NCBI GenBank assembly: GCA_023388515.1
Contig: JAEWGD010000006.1
Coordinates: 62,001 to 126,000, forward strand
Length of the DNA stretch: 64,000 nucleotides
Direction: 5' to 3'
Origin: Bacillota bacterium
Lineage (GTDB): Bacteria; Bacillota; Clostridia; Oscillospirales; Ruminococcaceae
Under the pieces are notes generated by a model. It worked only from the letters and a program-made list of their open reading frames with translations. It made no database searches and was not told the origin of the DNA. A program made the translations under genes and the position numbers. Positions 1 through 8,535 of this stretch are shown piece after piece. The stretch's first letter is position 1. The number at the start of each line of letters is the position of its first letter.

Positions 1-1
1 A

Positions 2-364
2 ATCAGCGATGCGAAGATAAGGGAGTATTCCTTGTTACTGGCTTGTGTGCATATTATCGCTGGTATAATTTATGGCTTGTTTTTATATCGCAAGGAAATA
101 AATTTTAAAAGGATTATTTTTTCAAGGGTTGTTGTTGTTTTTATTTGTGATTTTATCTTAACATCTGTAATTATCTATCTGCAATATGTAAATAAGAATT
201 TTAACTTTGGAAGTGTTTCAGATTTACATGATTTTGGCATATGGTTAGTTCCAAGATTAATAAAATCTGTTGCACAGTTGCCGTTAGATATTATATTAAT
301 ATCTGTTATAATACCAAATATTATACAGGCATATAAAAAGGTTCGTGGACATTATATAGGATAA
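2..364 (+). CDS. ECF transporter S component, folate (FolT)-like; 3' part only
   Basis: The reading frame is open from the left edge to a TAA at 362-364, so the gene begins outside the window. The visible ~120 residues hold several membrane segments and the pattern GLFLYRKE followed later by LVPRLIKSVAQLPLDIIL. This matches the C-terminal half of FolT-type S components, where an R-x-I-K-x-x-x-x-x-P stretch follows the last extracellular loop. Such proteins bind a vitamin in the membrane and work with the shared EcfA/EcfA'/EcfT energy-coupling module, which is not in the window. The family call rests on pattern recognition; folate as substrate is an inference. An intrinsic terminator follows directly. 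Confidence 0.65.
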   Translation: MSDAKIREYSLLLACVHIIAGIIYGLFLYRKEINFKRIIFSRVVVVFICDFILTSVIIYLQYVNKNFNFGSVSDLHDFGIWLVPRLIKSVAQLPLDIILISVIIPNIIQAYKKVRGHYIG

Positions 365-376
365 AATAATTGAAAA

Positions 377-430
377 ATTGCTTGCTATATTGTGCAGATT
401 GCTGTATAATATAGTGAGCAATATTTTTTT
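377..430 (+). terminator. Intrinsic terminator after the ECF S component
   Basis: The arms 377-391 and 408-422 pair over about 15 bp, including two G-U pairs, and a run of seven T follows at 424-430. It separates the transporter gene from proC, whose ribosome-binding site GAAAGG starts right after the T-run. Confidence 0.8.
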
Positions 431-445
431 GAAAGGTCTGATTAA

Positions 446-1246
446 ATGGTTAATGTAGGATTTATTGGCGTTGGAAATATGGGAATAGCAATAATGGAAG
501 GTATTAGAAATAGTGGGATTGCTGATGATGTAAAACTATTTGCAACTGATACTGATACACAAAAGCTTGAATCGTTAAAAAAAATAGATATAACAGTGTG
601 TAGCAATGCAAAGGAACTTGTGAAATCTTGTAAGTATGTTATACTTGCAGTAAAGCCACAGGTTTTTGATATTGTGCTTGAGGATGTTTCTGATGTAGTT
701 GATGAGGATACAGTGCTTGTTTCTATTGCTGCTGGTATTACGGGTGAACAAATTAAAGCTGAAACAAAACCGAATACAAAAGTTGTGCTTGTAATGCCGA
801 ACACGCCTCTTTTATTGGGTGAGGGTTCAACTGCATTAGCAAAAATTGAGCCAACATCTAAAGAGGAATTTGAGTTTGTTTGCAGTATTTTCAAGGCTTG
901 TGGGGAGATTGCTATACTTCCTAAGGAAAAGATGAAGGAAGTAATTGCATTAAATGGAAGTAGCCCTGCTTTTATATATCTGTTTGCAAAAGGCTTTATT
1001 GAGTATGCAAAAGAAGTGGGCATTTGTGAGGAGTCTGCTAAGGCTTTGTTCACACAATCTCTTATAGGCTCTGCTAAGATGATTATGGAAAGTGGCGACG
1101 AAATTGACGAGCTTATAAAAAAAGTTTCATCACCAGGAGGAACAACAATTGCAGGACTTGATAGGCTTTATGAGGGGAAATTAGTGGATACAGTAAAAAA
1201 TGCTTGTGAAAGCTGTACAAAGCGAGCATATGAGTTATCGAAATAA
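446..1246 (+). CDS. proC: Pyrroline-5-carboxylate reductase
   Basis: This enzyme catalyses the NAD(P)H-dependent reduction of pyrroline-5-carboxylate to proline, the last step of proline synthesis, in the cytosol. The 266-residue protein has normal family length. It opens with a Rossmann nucleotide-binding motif, GFIGVGNMG, near residues 5-13, has AVKPQ at the end of the NADP domain, and carries the C-terminal signature SPGGTTIAGLDRL near residue 230. The ATG is preceded by GAAAGG at 431-436. No other proline gene is adjacent; the next gene, spoIIM-like, lies 79 bases on and may be co-transcribed. Confidence 0.95.
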   Translation: MVNVGFIGVGNMGIAIMEGIRNSGIADDVKLFATDTDTQKLESLKKIDITVCSNAKELVKSCKYVILAVKPQVFDIVLEDVSDVVDEDTVLVSIAAGITGEQIKAETKPNTKVVLVMPNTPLLLGEGSTALAKIEPTSKEEFEFVCSIFKACGEIAILPKEKMKEVIALNGSSPAFIYLFAKGFIEYAKEVGICEESAKALFTQSLIGSAKMIMESGDEIDELIKKVSSPGGTTIAGLDRLYEGKLVDTVKNACESCTKRAYELSK

Positions 1247-1325
1247 TAGTCTAAAATCTGGATAATCAGCATATCCTTTATAAAAAAGCGTGTGATGAGT
1301 AACGCAAAAGTAAAGGATGATAGAT

Positions 1326-1949
1326 ATGAAAAGATTTAAAAGGACAAGTCAACTTGAAACGATTGAACAGCCGAGCAATAAAAAAGTCAGTATAATGTTG
1401 TTATTTGGCCTTGTTGTGTTGGGTGTTATTATTGGTACGATTACCTTTTGCACGATTCCTGATAATAAACTACTGATGAATGGGTTGCTTAATCATGGTT
1501 TTATAAAAAATAATACAGACCAAACTGTATTAGAAAACTTCATCAATGCATTTAGAAACACAAGCTTTTTGATAATTATACTGTTTATATTGGGGTTTGG
1601 AGCAGTTTCACAACCGATTGAGGCGTTTGTTTTATTTTACAGGGGTATTGCATTAGGAATTTCTGTATCATTTACATATTTTCACTACGGGTTTAAGGGC
1701 TTTTTAGTAGCATTGCTTATAATTTTACCACATGCTGTTGTTAGTTCAGTTATACTTATACTAGCGACTAGAGAAGCGATTAAGTCATCGAATACGTTTG
1801 CGGGTTTTGCATTTGTTGGGAAAAATAACGAAAAACCTAATCCACAAATTAAAATATATTTTATAAAGTTTTTAGTTTTATTAGCATTATTGTTAGCTTC
1901 ATCAGTTCTTGACAGCTTGTTGTCGGGAGTTTTTCAAAGGTTTATGTAG
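1326..1949 (+). CDS. spoIIM: SpoIIM-family (stage II sporulation protein M) membrane protein
   Basis: SpoIIM anchors the DMP peptidoglycan-remodelling complex (with SpoIID and SpoIIP) that drives engulfment in endospore formers. The ~207-residue protein has a charged N-terminus, a first membrane helix (LLFGLVVLGVIIGTIT), an extracytoplasmic loop, and then helices with family-typical runs such as FILGFGAVSQPIEAFVLFYRG and ILPHAVVSS. I prefer the ATG at 1326, which has AAGG about nine bases upstream, to the ATG at 1317, which has no room for a ribosome-binding site. Proteins of the broader DUF95 family also occur outside sporulation, so the role is likely but not proven. SpoIID and SpoIIP are not nearby. 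Confidence 0.8.
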   Translation: MKRFKRTSQLETIEQPSNKKVSIMLLFGLVVLGVIIGTITFCTIPDNKLLMNGLLNHGFIKNNTDQTVLENFINAFRNTSFLIIILFILGFGAVSQPIEAFVLFYRGIALGISVSFTYFHYGFKGFLVALLIILPHAVVSSVILILATREAIKSSNTFAGFAFVGKNNEKPNPQIKIYFIKFLVLLALLLASSVLDSLLSGVFQRFM

Positions 1950-1976
1950 TTTAAAAAGATTTAAGGAGTGTAAAAT

Positions 1977-2825
1977 TTGGCTGGTTTTTTTGGATTGTTT
2001 GATCACGAAAGTTCGGGTGTAGGAATACCTAAAGAGCGTCAAAACAAAAGCAAGGTTAAAGGTTTTTTTCAGATATATTTCAGAAGGTTTTGGAAGATAG
2101 CTTTTCTAAATCTATTATATATTCTGTTTTGCATACCGATAGTAACAATAGGCCCTGCAACTGCTGGTATGGTGAAAGTGTTGAAGAATTTTTCACAGGA
2201 AACCCATGCGTATGTTTTTATAGATTTTTGGGATTCATTTAAGAAGAATTTCAAGCAATCTTTCATAGTCGGAATTGTAAATATCCTTATTGTTTTGTGT
2301 ATGGCAGCTGGCTTTATAGTGTATCCAACACTTGCAAAGCAAAGTGGCAACATTATATGGTATATACTTTTCATAGCAGTGGCAAGTATTTCGGTAGTGC
2401 TTATGATGATGAATTTTTATATTTTTCTAATGATAGTAACGACAAATATCAAATTGAAAGATATAATAAAAAATTCATTTGTACTAGCGTTTATGGAATT
2501 TAAAAAGAATTTACTAACGGTGGTTATAACAGTGACCACCTTAGCAATCAGCACTATATTGGTAATTTTTTACAAAAATTTTCTTATATTTATGCTATTT
2601 GGACCATTAACAACTCTAGGGCTTTTAGTGTGCTATAACTGCTATCCAGTAATCAAAAAGTATGTTATTGACCCATATTATGAACAAATTGGAGAGGAAA
2701 ACCCAGAGGATAAGTTATTAGAACAAAGTGATAATAACGACGTAGTATTCAAGGATATGGGTGGCAAGGAAGCCAAAGTTGAAAGAGCAAAAAAGGTTAA
2801 ATCCAAAGGAAAAATCATATCATAA
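1977..2825 (+). CDS. DUF624 (YesL-like) integral membrane protein
   Basis: A 282-residue protein beginning at TTG, with GGAG about ten bases upstream. A soluble basic N-terminus of about 40 residues leads into several membrane helices. The segment FWKIAFLNLLYILFCIPIV followed by TIGPATAGMVKVLK is the hallmark of the DUF624/YesL family. The function is unknown; in Bacilli, YesL-like proteins often neighbour sugar-uptake genes, but here the neighbours are spoIIM and a cell-surface transglutaminase. The C-terminal ~45 residues are charged, rich in Lys and Glu, and probably cytoplasmic. It follows spoIIM by only 27 bases, so the two are likely one transcript ending at the hairpin at 2831-2889. 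Confidence 0.8.
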   Translation: MAGFFGLFDHESSGVGIPKERQNKSKVKGFFQIYFRRFWKIAFLNLLYILFCIPIVTIGPATAGMVKVLKNFSQETHAYVFIDFWDSFKKNFKQSFIVGIVNILIVLCMAAGFIVYPTLAKQSGNIIWYILFIAVASISVVLMMMNFYIFLMIVTTNIKLKDIIKNSFVLAFMEFKKNLLTVVITVTTLAISTILVIFYKNFLIFMLFGPLTTLGLLVCYNCYPVIKKYVIDPYYEQIGEENPEDKLLEQSDNNDVVFKDMGGKEAKVERAKKVKSKGKIIS

Positions 2826-2830
2826 AATAA

Positions 2831-2889
2831 AACCATCATAACAAATATGAATTGCATAAATTTGCAATTACTTGTTAATGATGGTTTTT
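2831..2889. terminator. Bidirectional intrinsic terminator
   Basis: The outer arms AACCATCATAACAA (2831-2844) and TTGTTAATGATGGTT (2872-2886) pair with one bulge. They enclose a second hairpin, ATTGCA/TGCAAT (2851-2868). T-runs follow on the plus strand (2885-2889), and an A-rich flank gives T's on the minus strand, so it can serve both converging genes. Confidence 0.75.
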
Positions 2890-2902
2890 GATATATAAAT
2901 AT

Positions 2903-4087
2903 TTATTTTTTAAATTTTCTGAATATAAAATATCCACCAACGGATGCACCCAAAGCTCCGACAACTACTAGAACAACAATTAGTCCGTTTGATTTTGTTT
3001 CATCGGAAGTATCATCTTCGCTATCAACTTCAGTGGTAATACTTTCAACATTATCAAGCTTTGATGAGCTATCATCAACCTTTTTTGTTTTTTTCTTAGT
3101 TGTTTCAGTTATATAAGTATCAGTTAAACTTGTTTCGTTAGCTTCTACTTCACTTGTTTCGGCATCAGATTCTATATTAGTTTCATCTGGTTTAGATTCA
3201 TTTGTGGTAGTTGAACTTTGGCTAGAGGAATTATCAGGCTTGTTTGTTGATTCAGTAGGTTTATCGGTACTTGTTGTGTTTGGCACTTTTGTTTGTGGAT
3301 TAGGTTTTGTTTCCTCCTCATAAAGCGTCAAAGCCTCAAAAAAGTTTCTGTAATCTACAATTCTAGCCTTATGCTCAATGGAGAGTAGCTCCAATGAAAT
3401 ATCAAAAAATCTCGTTGTACTTGCGTAATAATTAAATTTACCGTCTTTATAAGAATTATTTGAATTCCAAGTATTATCCACATAAACCCATCTGCTTTCT
3501 TTTTCATAATAAGCAGCAGTCCATTCATGGTTTGTAGCAGCAGATTCGCTGTCAAGCGTCTTACGAGTTATGCCATCACCAGGAGAAGCACCTCTGATAT
3601 TTACGCAATAAATGCCTTGAGCATTGCATAATGCAGAAAACAGATTTGAGTAACCAGCACAAGTTGTACGTTTTCGCTCCAAAACATTTTGCAGGCAGAT
3701 TACATCAAAAGTAACTGAATTATGTGCTGCATCAAAGTCATAATAAATATTTTCGCTGACATAATGAGCAAAGGCATTAATTTTATCATAATCATCAGTC
3801 AAGTCTTTACTTAGCTTATCAGAGAGCGTTTGAATTTCAGCAAGAGTGCCAACAACATCAGTTTCTTTTCCAGTGGTAGTTATGTAATCAACAACGAAGT
3901 CAGGACCATATGAGTTTGCCTTCTTCATTTTTTTTATATTATTTTCTAAAATTTCTGGAATAGGCGTTGAGTTTTTATAGTATTGTTCAGCAGTTAGGCT
4001 TGATGCTCCCAATGTAAAACTTGCACTAGCACCAATTAGGATAAAAATAATTATCCAGATTATAGACAATCTTATACTTTTTTTCAT
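2903..4087 (-). CDS. Membrane-anchored surface protein with transglutaminase-like (papain-fold) domain
   Basis: The 394-residue protein has an N-terminal signal segment (residues about 5-28) and a transglutaminase-core domain with a plausible catalytic triad: Cys143 in RTTCAGYS, His187 in TNHEW and Asp204 in VYVDNTW. A long Thr/Ser/Glu-rich linker (about 265-365) follows, then a C-terminal helix (LIVVLVVVGALGASVGGYF) with a basic tail. There is no LPxTG sorting signal, so the C-terminal helix is the probable anchor. Proteins of this type are exported and may act as cysteine proteases, amidases or crosslinkers at the wall; the substrate is unknown. It is transcribed alone, divergently from murD. 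Confidence 0.8.
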   Translation of the reverse strand: MKKSIRLSIIWIIIFILIGASASFTLGASSLTAEQYYKNSTPIPEILENNIKKMKKANSYGPDFVVDYITTTGKETDVVGTLAEIQTLSDKLSKDLTDDYDKINAFAHYVSENIYYDFDAAHNSVTFDVICLQNVLERKRTTCAGYSNLFSALCNAQGIYCVNIRGASPGDGITRKTLDSESAATNHEWTAAYYEKESRWVYVDNTWNSNNSYKDGKFNYYASTTRFFDISLELLSIEHKARIVDYRNFFEALTLYEEETKPNPQTKVPNTTSTDKPTESTNKPDNSSSQSSTTTNESKPDETNIESDAETSEVEANETSLTDTYITETTKKKTKKVDDSSSKLDNVESITTEVDSEDDTSDETKSNGLIVVLVVVGALGASVGGYFIFRKFKK

Positions 4088-4219
4088 TATTTATCATCAC
4101 TGCACTTTCATTTTAATCTATTTAGATTATACTATAAAGTTAACATACTTTGTAGCTTTTGTCAATGCAAAATTATTTACGGTAACAGTAAAAAACTTAA
4201 AAGATGTATGCAATATTGG

Positions 4220-4248
4220 TTGCTATTTGTGCAAAAAATGTATATAAT
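4220..4248 (+). promoter_or_regulatory. Sigma-A-type promoter for murD
   Basis: The -35 is TTGCTA (4220-4225), the spacer 17 bases and the -10 TATAAT (4243-4248). This places the start about 30 bases upstream of the murD ATG. Confidence 0.65.
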
Positions 4249-4285
4249 AATAAGGTATGAATAAAATTTCGGAGGATATAGTTGT

Positions 4286-5680
4286 ATGAATAAGGCTAAT
4301 AGGTTTTTTGATGAGTTAAAATGTAAGAGGATTGCATTTATTGGAATTGGTGTAAGCCATTTCGATTTAGTAAATATGTTTCTTAATAAGGGCTTACAGG
4401 TGGTAGTATGCGATAAAAAAACTCCTGAGCAGATGGGAGAAGTATATAATACACTAAAGGAAAAAGGTGCTTGCTTTTCACTAGGCGAAAATTATCTTGA
4501 TGAAATATTCAAATGTGATATAGTTTTTAGAACTCCTGGAATGTATTATAACCATTCAGAGCTTATGAAAGCAAGGGCATTGGGAATAGTTGTTACATCT
4601 GAAATGGAGGTGTTTTTTGAGCTTTGCCCATGCAAAATCTATGCAGTTACTGGCTCAGATGGGAAAACTACAACTACTACGTTAATATCAGAATTGCTGG
4701 AAAGGTCGGGTAGGGTTGTTCATAAGGGTGGAAATATCGGTCGTGCATTGTTGCCGATTATTGAAACTATCAATGAAGATGATGTAGCAGTTGTTGAACT
4801 TTCGAGTTTTCAGCTAATCTCAATGAGACAGTCGCCACATACTGCGATTATAACTAATATTGCTCCTAATCATCTTGATGTTCATGGCACGATGGAGGAA
4901 TATATCGACTCTAAGAAAAATCTGATATTGCACCAAAATGCATTTTCAAAGACAATTTTAAATCTTGATAATGAGCCAACAAATGATTTATCAGATTTAA
5001 TTAGGGGCAGGCTTGTTAAGTTTTCACGAAAATCCATGCCTGAAATAGGTGCATTCATGGATGTGAATGGGTTTATTTGCTATAATGAATATGGCTTTAC
5101 CACACAAATAATGTCAGCAAATGATATAAGACTTCCTGGAGTACATAACGTTGAAAATTACCTTGCAGCAATAAGTGCAGTTTGGGGTGAGGTTTCCAAC
5201 GAAGTGATAGTCAACGTTGCAAAGGAGTTCGGTGGAGTTGAGCATAGAATAGAGTTTGTAAAGGAGATTAACGGGGTTAAGTGGTATAACGACAGCATAG
5301 CAACTAGTCCAACAAGGGTTTTAGCAGGACTTAATTCATTTGAACAAAAGCTAATAGTTATTGCTGGTGGCTATGATAAAAAGATTTCATTTGAGCCGAT
5401 GGCAAGAACGGTGAATGAAAAAGTAAAGGCTTTGATTTTGATGGGAGTTACTGCTGATATAATTGAGAAAACTGTTATTGAAAGCGATAATTATGACAGT
5501 GAAAATATAAAAATATACAGAGTTAATTCTATGGAAGAGGCTGTACAAAAGGCTAAAGAAATAGCTAATAGTGGCGATATTGTGAGCTTATCACCTGCTT
5601 GTGCAAGCTTTGATATGTATCCTAATTTCGAGGCAAGGGGATTGCATTTTAAGGATTTAGTAAAGAGTTTGGAAGATTAA
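4286..5680 (+). CDS. murD: UDP-N-acetylmuramoyl-L-alanine--D-glutamate ligase
   Basis: This cytosolic enzyme adds D-glutamate to UDP-MurNAc-L-Ala using ATP, the second amino-acid step of peptidoglycan precursor synthesis. The 464-residue length is typical. An N-terminal UDP-binding Rossmann-like domain is followed by the ATP loop TGSDGKTTTT at residues 122-130, then the Mur-ligase signature around AIITNIAPNHLDVH and the C-terminal-domain motifs YNDSIATSPTR and AGGYDKK. The start is supported by CGGAGGATA upstream. D-glutamate would come from MurI, encoded at 23.6 kb. It stands outside a normal mur/dcw cluster and is followed 30 bases later by an M42 peptidase gene. Confidence 0.95.
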   Translation: MNKANRFFDELKCKRIAFIGIGVSHFDLVNMFLNKGLQVVVCDKKTPEQMGEVYNTLKEKGACFSLGENYLDEIFKCDIVFRTPGMYYNHSELMKARALGIVVTSEMEVFFELCPCKIYAVTGSDGKTTTTTLISELLERSGRVVHKGGNIGRALLPIIETINEDDVAVVELSSFQLISMRQSPHTAIITNIAPNHLDVHGTMEEYIDSKKNLILHQNAFSKTILNLDNEPTNDLSDLIRGRLVKFSRKSMPEIGAFMDVNGFICYNEYGFTTQIMSANDIRLPGVHNVENYLAAISAVWGEVSNEVIVNVAKEFGGVEHRIEFVKEINGVKWYNDSIATSPTRVLAGLNSFEQKLIVIAGGYDKKISFEPMARTVNEKVKALILMGVTADIIEKTVIESDNYDSENIKIYRVNSMEEAVQKAKEIANSGDIVSLSPACASFDMYPNFEARGLHFKDLVKSLED

Positions 5681-5710
5681 TTAAAATAGGAAAGAGGTCT
5701 TGTAAAAAGA

Positions 5711-6727
5711 ATGGACACAAAGGAATTATTGTTTAAGCTATCAAATATTTCGGGTATTTCTGGCGATGAAGATAAAGCGTCTGAATTAGCTATGGAATAT
5801 TTGCTAAAGTATAGTAATGATGTTCAGATAAAGAATGGAAATGTTATCGCAAATATAGGTGAACGAACAGAGAATAAGCCTCATGTTATGCTTGATGCAC
5901 ATATCGACCAGATTGGAATGATATGCACATATATTACAGATGATGGTTTTATTAAGGTCGGGAATATAGGTGGACTTGATAGGCGATTGCTGATGGCACA
6001 GCGTGTAACTATTCATGGTAAAAAGGACATTACTGGCGTTATTGCGTCAACTCCTCCACATCTTGCAAGTGGTGATGAGAAGAAAGTTCCTAAGATGGAG
6101 GATATCTGCATTGACACAGGTTATACAAAGGCTGAATTGGAAGAGATAGTCAGACTGGGTGATAGCATTACATTTGCAACGGAGTGCAAGGAATTGATTG
6201 GTGGCAGAATTACAGGCAAATCTCTTGATGATAGATGTGGAATAGTTGCTATTTTATGTGCATTGGAGCAACTTAAAGGAGAAGATTTACCATGTAGCTT
6301 ATCAGTTGTTTTTTCTGCACAGGAGGAAATTGGCGAGCGTGGAGCAAAAATCGCTGCATACGAGATTAATCCTGATATTGCCATTGCTGTTGATGTTAGT
6401 TTTGCCTATACAGCAGATGATGTTGAATATAAATGTGGTAAAATGGGTGAGGGTGCAATGATTGGAATTTCACCGTCGCTTAGTAGAATTATTTCCGAAA
6501 AGTTAATTGAAACTGCTAAGTCATGCGATATTCCATATCAGGTTGAGGTTATGAGTGGATTGACTTCAACTAACGCAGACCAATTCAGTATAAATCGTTG
6601 TGGAGCAAAGGCTTGTACGGTATCAATTCCGTTGAAATATATGCATACACCTGTTGAGGTAATACAAATTTCCGATGTTGAGGATACGGCAAGGCTTATT
6701 GCTGAATTTATTAGGAGGTGCAATTAA
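5711..6727 (+). CDS. M42 family (TET-type) metallo-aminopeptidase, first copy
   Basis: M42 enzymes are di-metal aminopeptidases that usually form large tetrahedral dodecamers and trim oligopeptides in the cytosol. The 338-residue protein keeps the expected metal ligands and base: His64 in LDAHIDQIG, Asp in SLDDRCG, the Glu pair in AQEEIGERGA, Asp in AVDVS and His in KYMHTPVE. The PDZ-like dimerisation domain lies between about residues 75 and 165. A near-neighbour paralogue follows two bases later. The substrate preference of the two may differ; I cannot tell which residues each cleaves. Confidence 0.9.
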   Translation: MDTKELLFKLSNISGISGDEDKASELAMEYLLKYSNDVQIKNGNVIANIGERTENKPHVMLDAHIDQIGMICTYITDDGFIKVGNIGGLDRRLLMAQRVTIHGKKDITGVIASTPPHLASGDEKKVPKMEDICIDTGYTKAELEEIVRLGDSITFATECKELIGGRITGKSLDDRCGIVAILCALEQLKGEDLPCSLSVVFSAQEEIGERGAKIAAYEINPDIAIAVDVSFAYTADDVEYKCGKMGEGAMIGISPSLSRIISEKLIETAKSCDIPYQVEVMSGLTSTNADQFSINRCGAKACTVSIPLKYMHTPVEVIQISDVEDTARLIAEFIRRCN

Positions 6728-6728
6728 T

Positions 6729-7748
6729 ATGCTAAAGCATTTGAAGAAACTATGCGAGCTGAATGGTGCATCTGGAAATGAGCAAACGGTAAGAGATTAT
6801 ATTCTTGATGTGATAAAGGATAAATGTGACTGTCATGTGGACAATATAGGAAATATTATTGCGTTTAAAAAAGGCGACAAGGCAACTGATAAAAAGCTTA
6901 TGATTGCAGCACATATGGACGAAGTAGGCTTGATAATTACCTCTATAAAATCTGATGGAGCGTTAACAGTATCGGCTGTTGGAGGCGTTAATCCAAGTGT
7001 TCTGATTGGTAGGCAGGTTCTTGTTGGCAGTGATAATATAAACGGTGTTATTGGTGCAAAGGCTGTTCATAATTTGACGGCAGATGAGAAAGAAAAAGCT
7101 ACAAGCATTGATAAACTCTATGTGGATATAGGTGCTAAGGATAAATCAGAGGCTGAAAAATATGTTTCATTGGGCGATTATGTGCATTTCTGCTCTAATT
7201 ATGAGGAGTTCGGGAATGGTAAGATTGTCAGCAAGGCATTAGATGATAGGGTTGGTTGTGCGATAATGCTTGATTTAATCAGCAGGGATTTTGAGTATGA
7301 CTTATATTTTGTGTTCACAGTTCAAGAGGAGTTAGGTTTAAGGGGAGCAAAAACTGCAACATTTGCAATTGAACCTGATTTTGCAATAGTTGTTGAAACA
7401 ACGACAGCGTCAGATATACCCGATGTAAGTGATGAAAAAAGGGTGTGCGAGTTGGGTAAGGGCGCAGTTGTTTCATTTATGGATAGAAGCACCATATATG
7501 ATAAAGAGTTGTATAAAATTGCTTTTGAAATTGCAAAGGATAACAACATACCATGCCAAACAAAAACAATGATTGCTGGTGGAAACGACAGTGGAGCAAT
7601 TCATGTAAGTGGAAAAGGTGTAAGAACTCTTGCTATATCAGCACCATGCAGATATTTACATTCACCATCATGCGTTGTGAAATATTCAGATTTAGAGGCT
7701 TGCGAACTGCTTGCCGAAAAACTAATAACAAGGATTTATAATTTATGA
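6729..7748 (+). CDS. M42 family (TET-type) metallo-aminopeptidase, second copy
   Basis: A 339-residue paralogue of the preceding gene, starting at the ATG at 6729 behind a strong AGGAGG that lies inside the end of the upstream gene, so the pair is translationally coupled. The metal site is complete: His in AAHMDEVG, Asp in ALDDRVG, Glu-Glu in VQEELGLRGA, Glu in VVETTTA and His in RYLHSPS. The metal ligand at the fourth position is Glu here but Asp in the first copy, and the substrate-pocket regions differ, so the two are not recent duplicates. They could form mixed complexes; that is inference. Confidence 0.9.
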   Translation: MLKHLKKLCELNGASGNEQTVRDYILDVIKDKCDCHVDNIGNIIAFKKGDKATDKKLMIAAHMDEVGLIITSIKSDGALTVSAVGGVNPSVLIGRQVLVGSDNINGVIGAKAVHNLTADEKEKATSIDKLYVDIGAKDKSEAEKYVSLGDYVHFCSNYEEFGNGKIVSKALDDRVGCAIMLDLISRDFEYDLYFVFTVQEELGLRGAKTATFAIEPDFAIVVETTTASDIPDVSDEKRVCELGKGAVVSFMDRSTIYDKELYKIAFEIAKDNNIPCQTKTMIAGGNDSGAIHVSGKGVRTLAISAPCRYLHSPSCVVKYSDLEACELLAEKLITRIYNL

Positions 7749-8530
7749 TAAAACGAATTACAGATGAAAATAAAATTGATAAAAAAATGCTTGAAAAAAG
7801 CTATTATGGAAGAAAAACGCTTTCGTATCTAATGGCATACGGAGTTAAATATGACTTTTGCAAATTCTATTTGCTTGAATATGAGGGTATGTATGGCTAT
7901 ATATTTCATATGAATTCAAATATGGTTGTATGCACTGAGGACGATATTCCCACTGAGGAGCTTTGCGATTTTATCGAGATGAATATGCCGTTCAGAGTTG
8001 AAGTTTCACAAAGCCTTTTACCAAAGCTAGATAGTTTGAATAAGTATCAACGATTAAGGCGAACTATGTTTGAGTTTTCACAGGAAAGACAGAGCAATAT
8101 TAATGAAGAAGATATAGATGACACGCCGAAGCTTGATGATGTGTATTCAATTTTAAAAGAGGGTTTCCCTAATCTGCTTGATTATGGGCTTTGGTTGACG
8201 GATACTTCACATAGGGTGCGTAGGGGGATAAGTAAGGTCTACATTTATAAAAATCTTACAACAGCTACCTTGATATATGATGTTAAAGATACTGTTCTTG
8301 TTGGACAGGTTGCAACAAGAGTTATAGCAAGGGGAAGTGGACACGCTAGAGAGTTTTTGCATTGGCTTGGAAGTGAGATGAAAAAGCAAGGGAAAACTGC
8401 AATACTTTTCGCTTTGGATGTACGAAAAAGCTTTTATGAGGAGATAGGGTTTAGGGATATTATGACTGAATATGTTCTTGAAAGACAGGACATTGAAAAA
8501 GAAAGTCAGCAGAAAGGTGCGTTAAGATAA
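7745..8530 (+). CDS. GNAT-family N-acetyltransferase
   Basis: A 261-residue protein whose ATG overlaps the stop of the M42 gene (ATGA), showing translational coupling. The C-terminal ~100 residues look like a GNAT fold: VGQVATRVIARGSGHAREFL corresponds to the acetyl-CoA pyrophosphate loop, and VRKSFYEEIGF to the family's closing LYEKLGF-like motif. The N-terminal ~120 residues have no motif I recognise. The acceptor is unknown. Its place behind two peptidases and ahead of a PLP enzyme suggests small-molecule or peptide metabolism but does not decide it. Confidence 0.75.
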   Translation: MIKRITDENKIDKKMLEKSYYGRKTLSYLMAYGVKYDFCKFYLLEYEGMYGYIFHMNSNMVVCTEDDIPTEELCDFIEMNMPFRVEVSQSLLPKLDSLNKYQRLRRTMFEFSQERQSNINEEDIDDTPKLDDVYSILKEGFPNLLDYGLWLTDTSHRVRRGISKVYIYKNLTTATLIYDVKDTVLVGQVATRVIARGSGHAREFLHWLGSEMKKQGKTAILFALDVRKSFYEEIGFRDIMTEYVLERQDIEKESQQKGALR

Positions 8531-8535
8531 ATAAA

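Noticed and set aside
442..1053. Long open frame on the minus strand opposite proC (similar ones lie opposite rpe, ftsX, argS, uvrB, ftsK and others).
   Set aside because: They are composition shadows of clear protein-coding genes, with no ribosome-binding sites and low-complexity Ser/Ile/Leu-rich translations.
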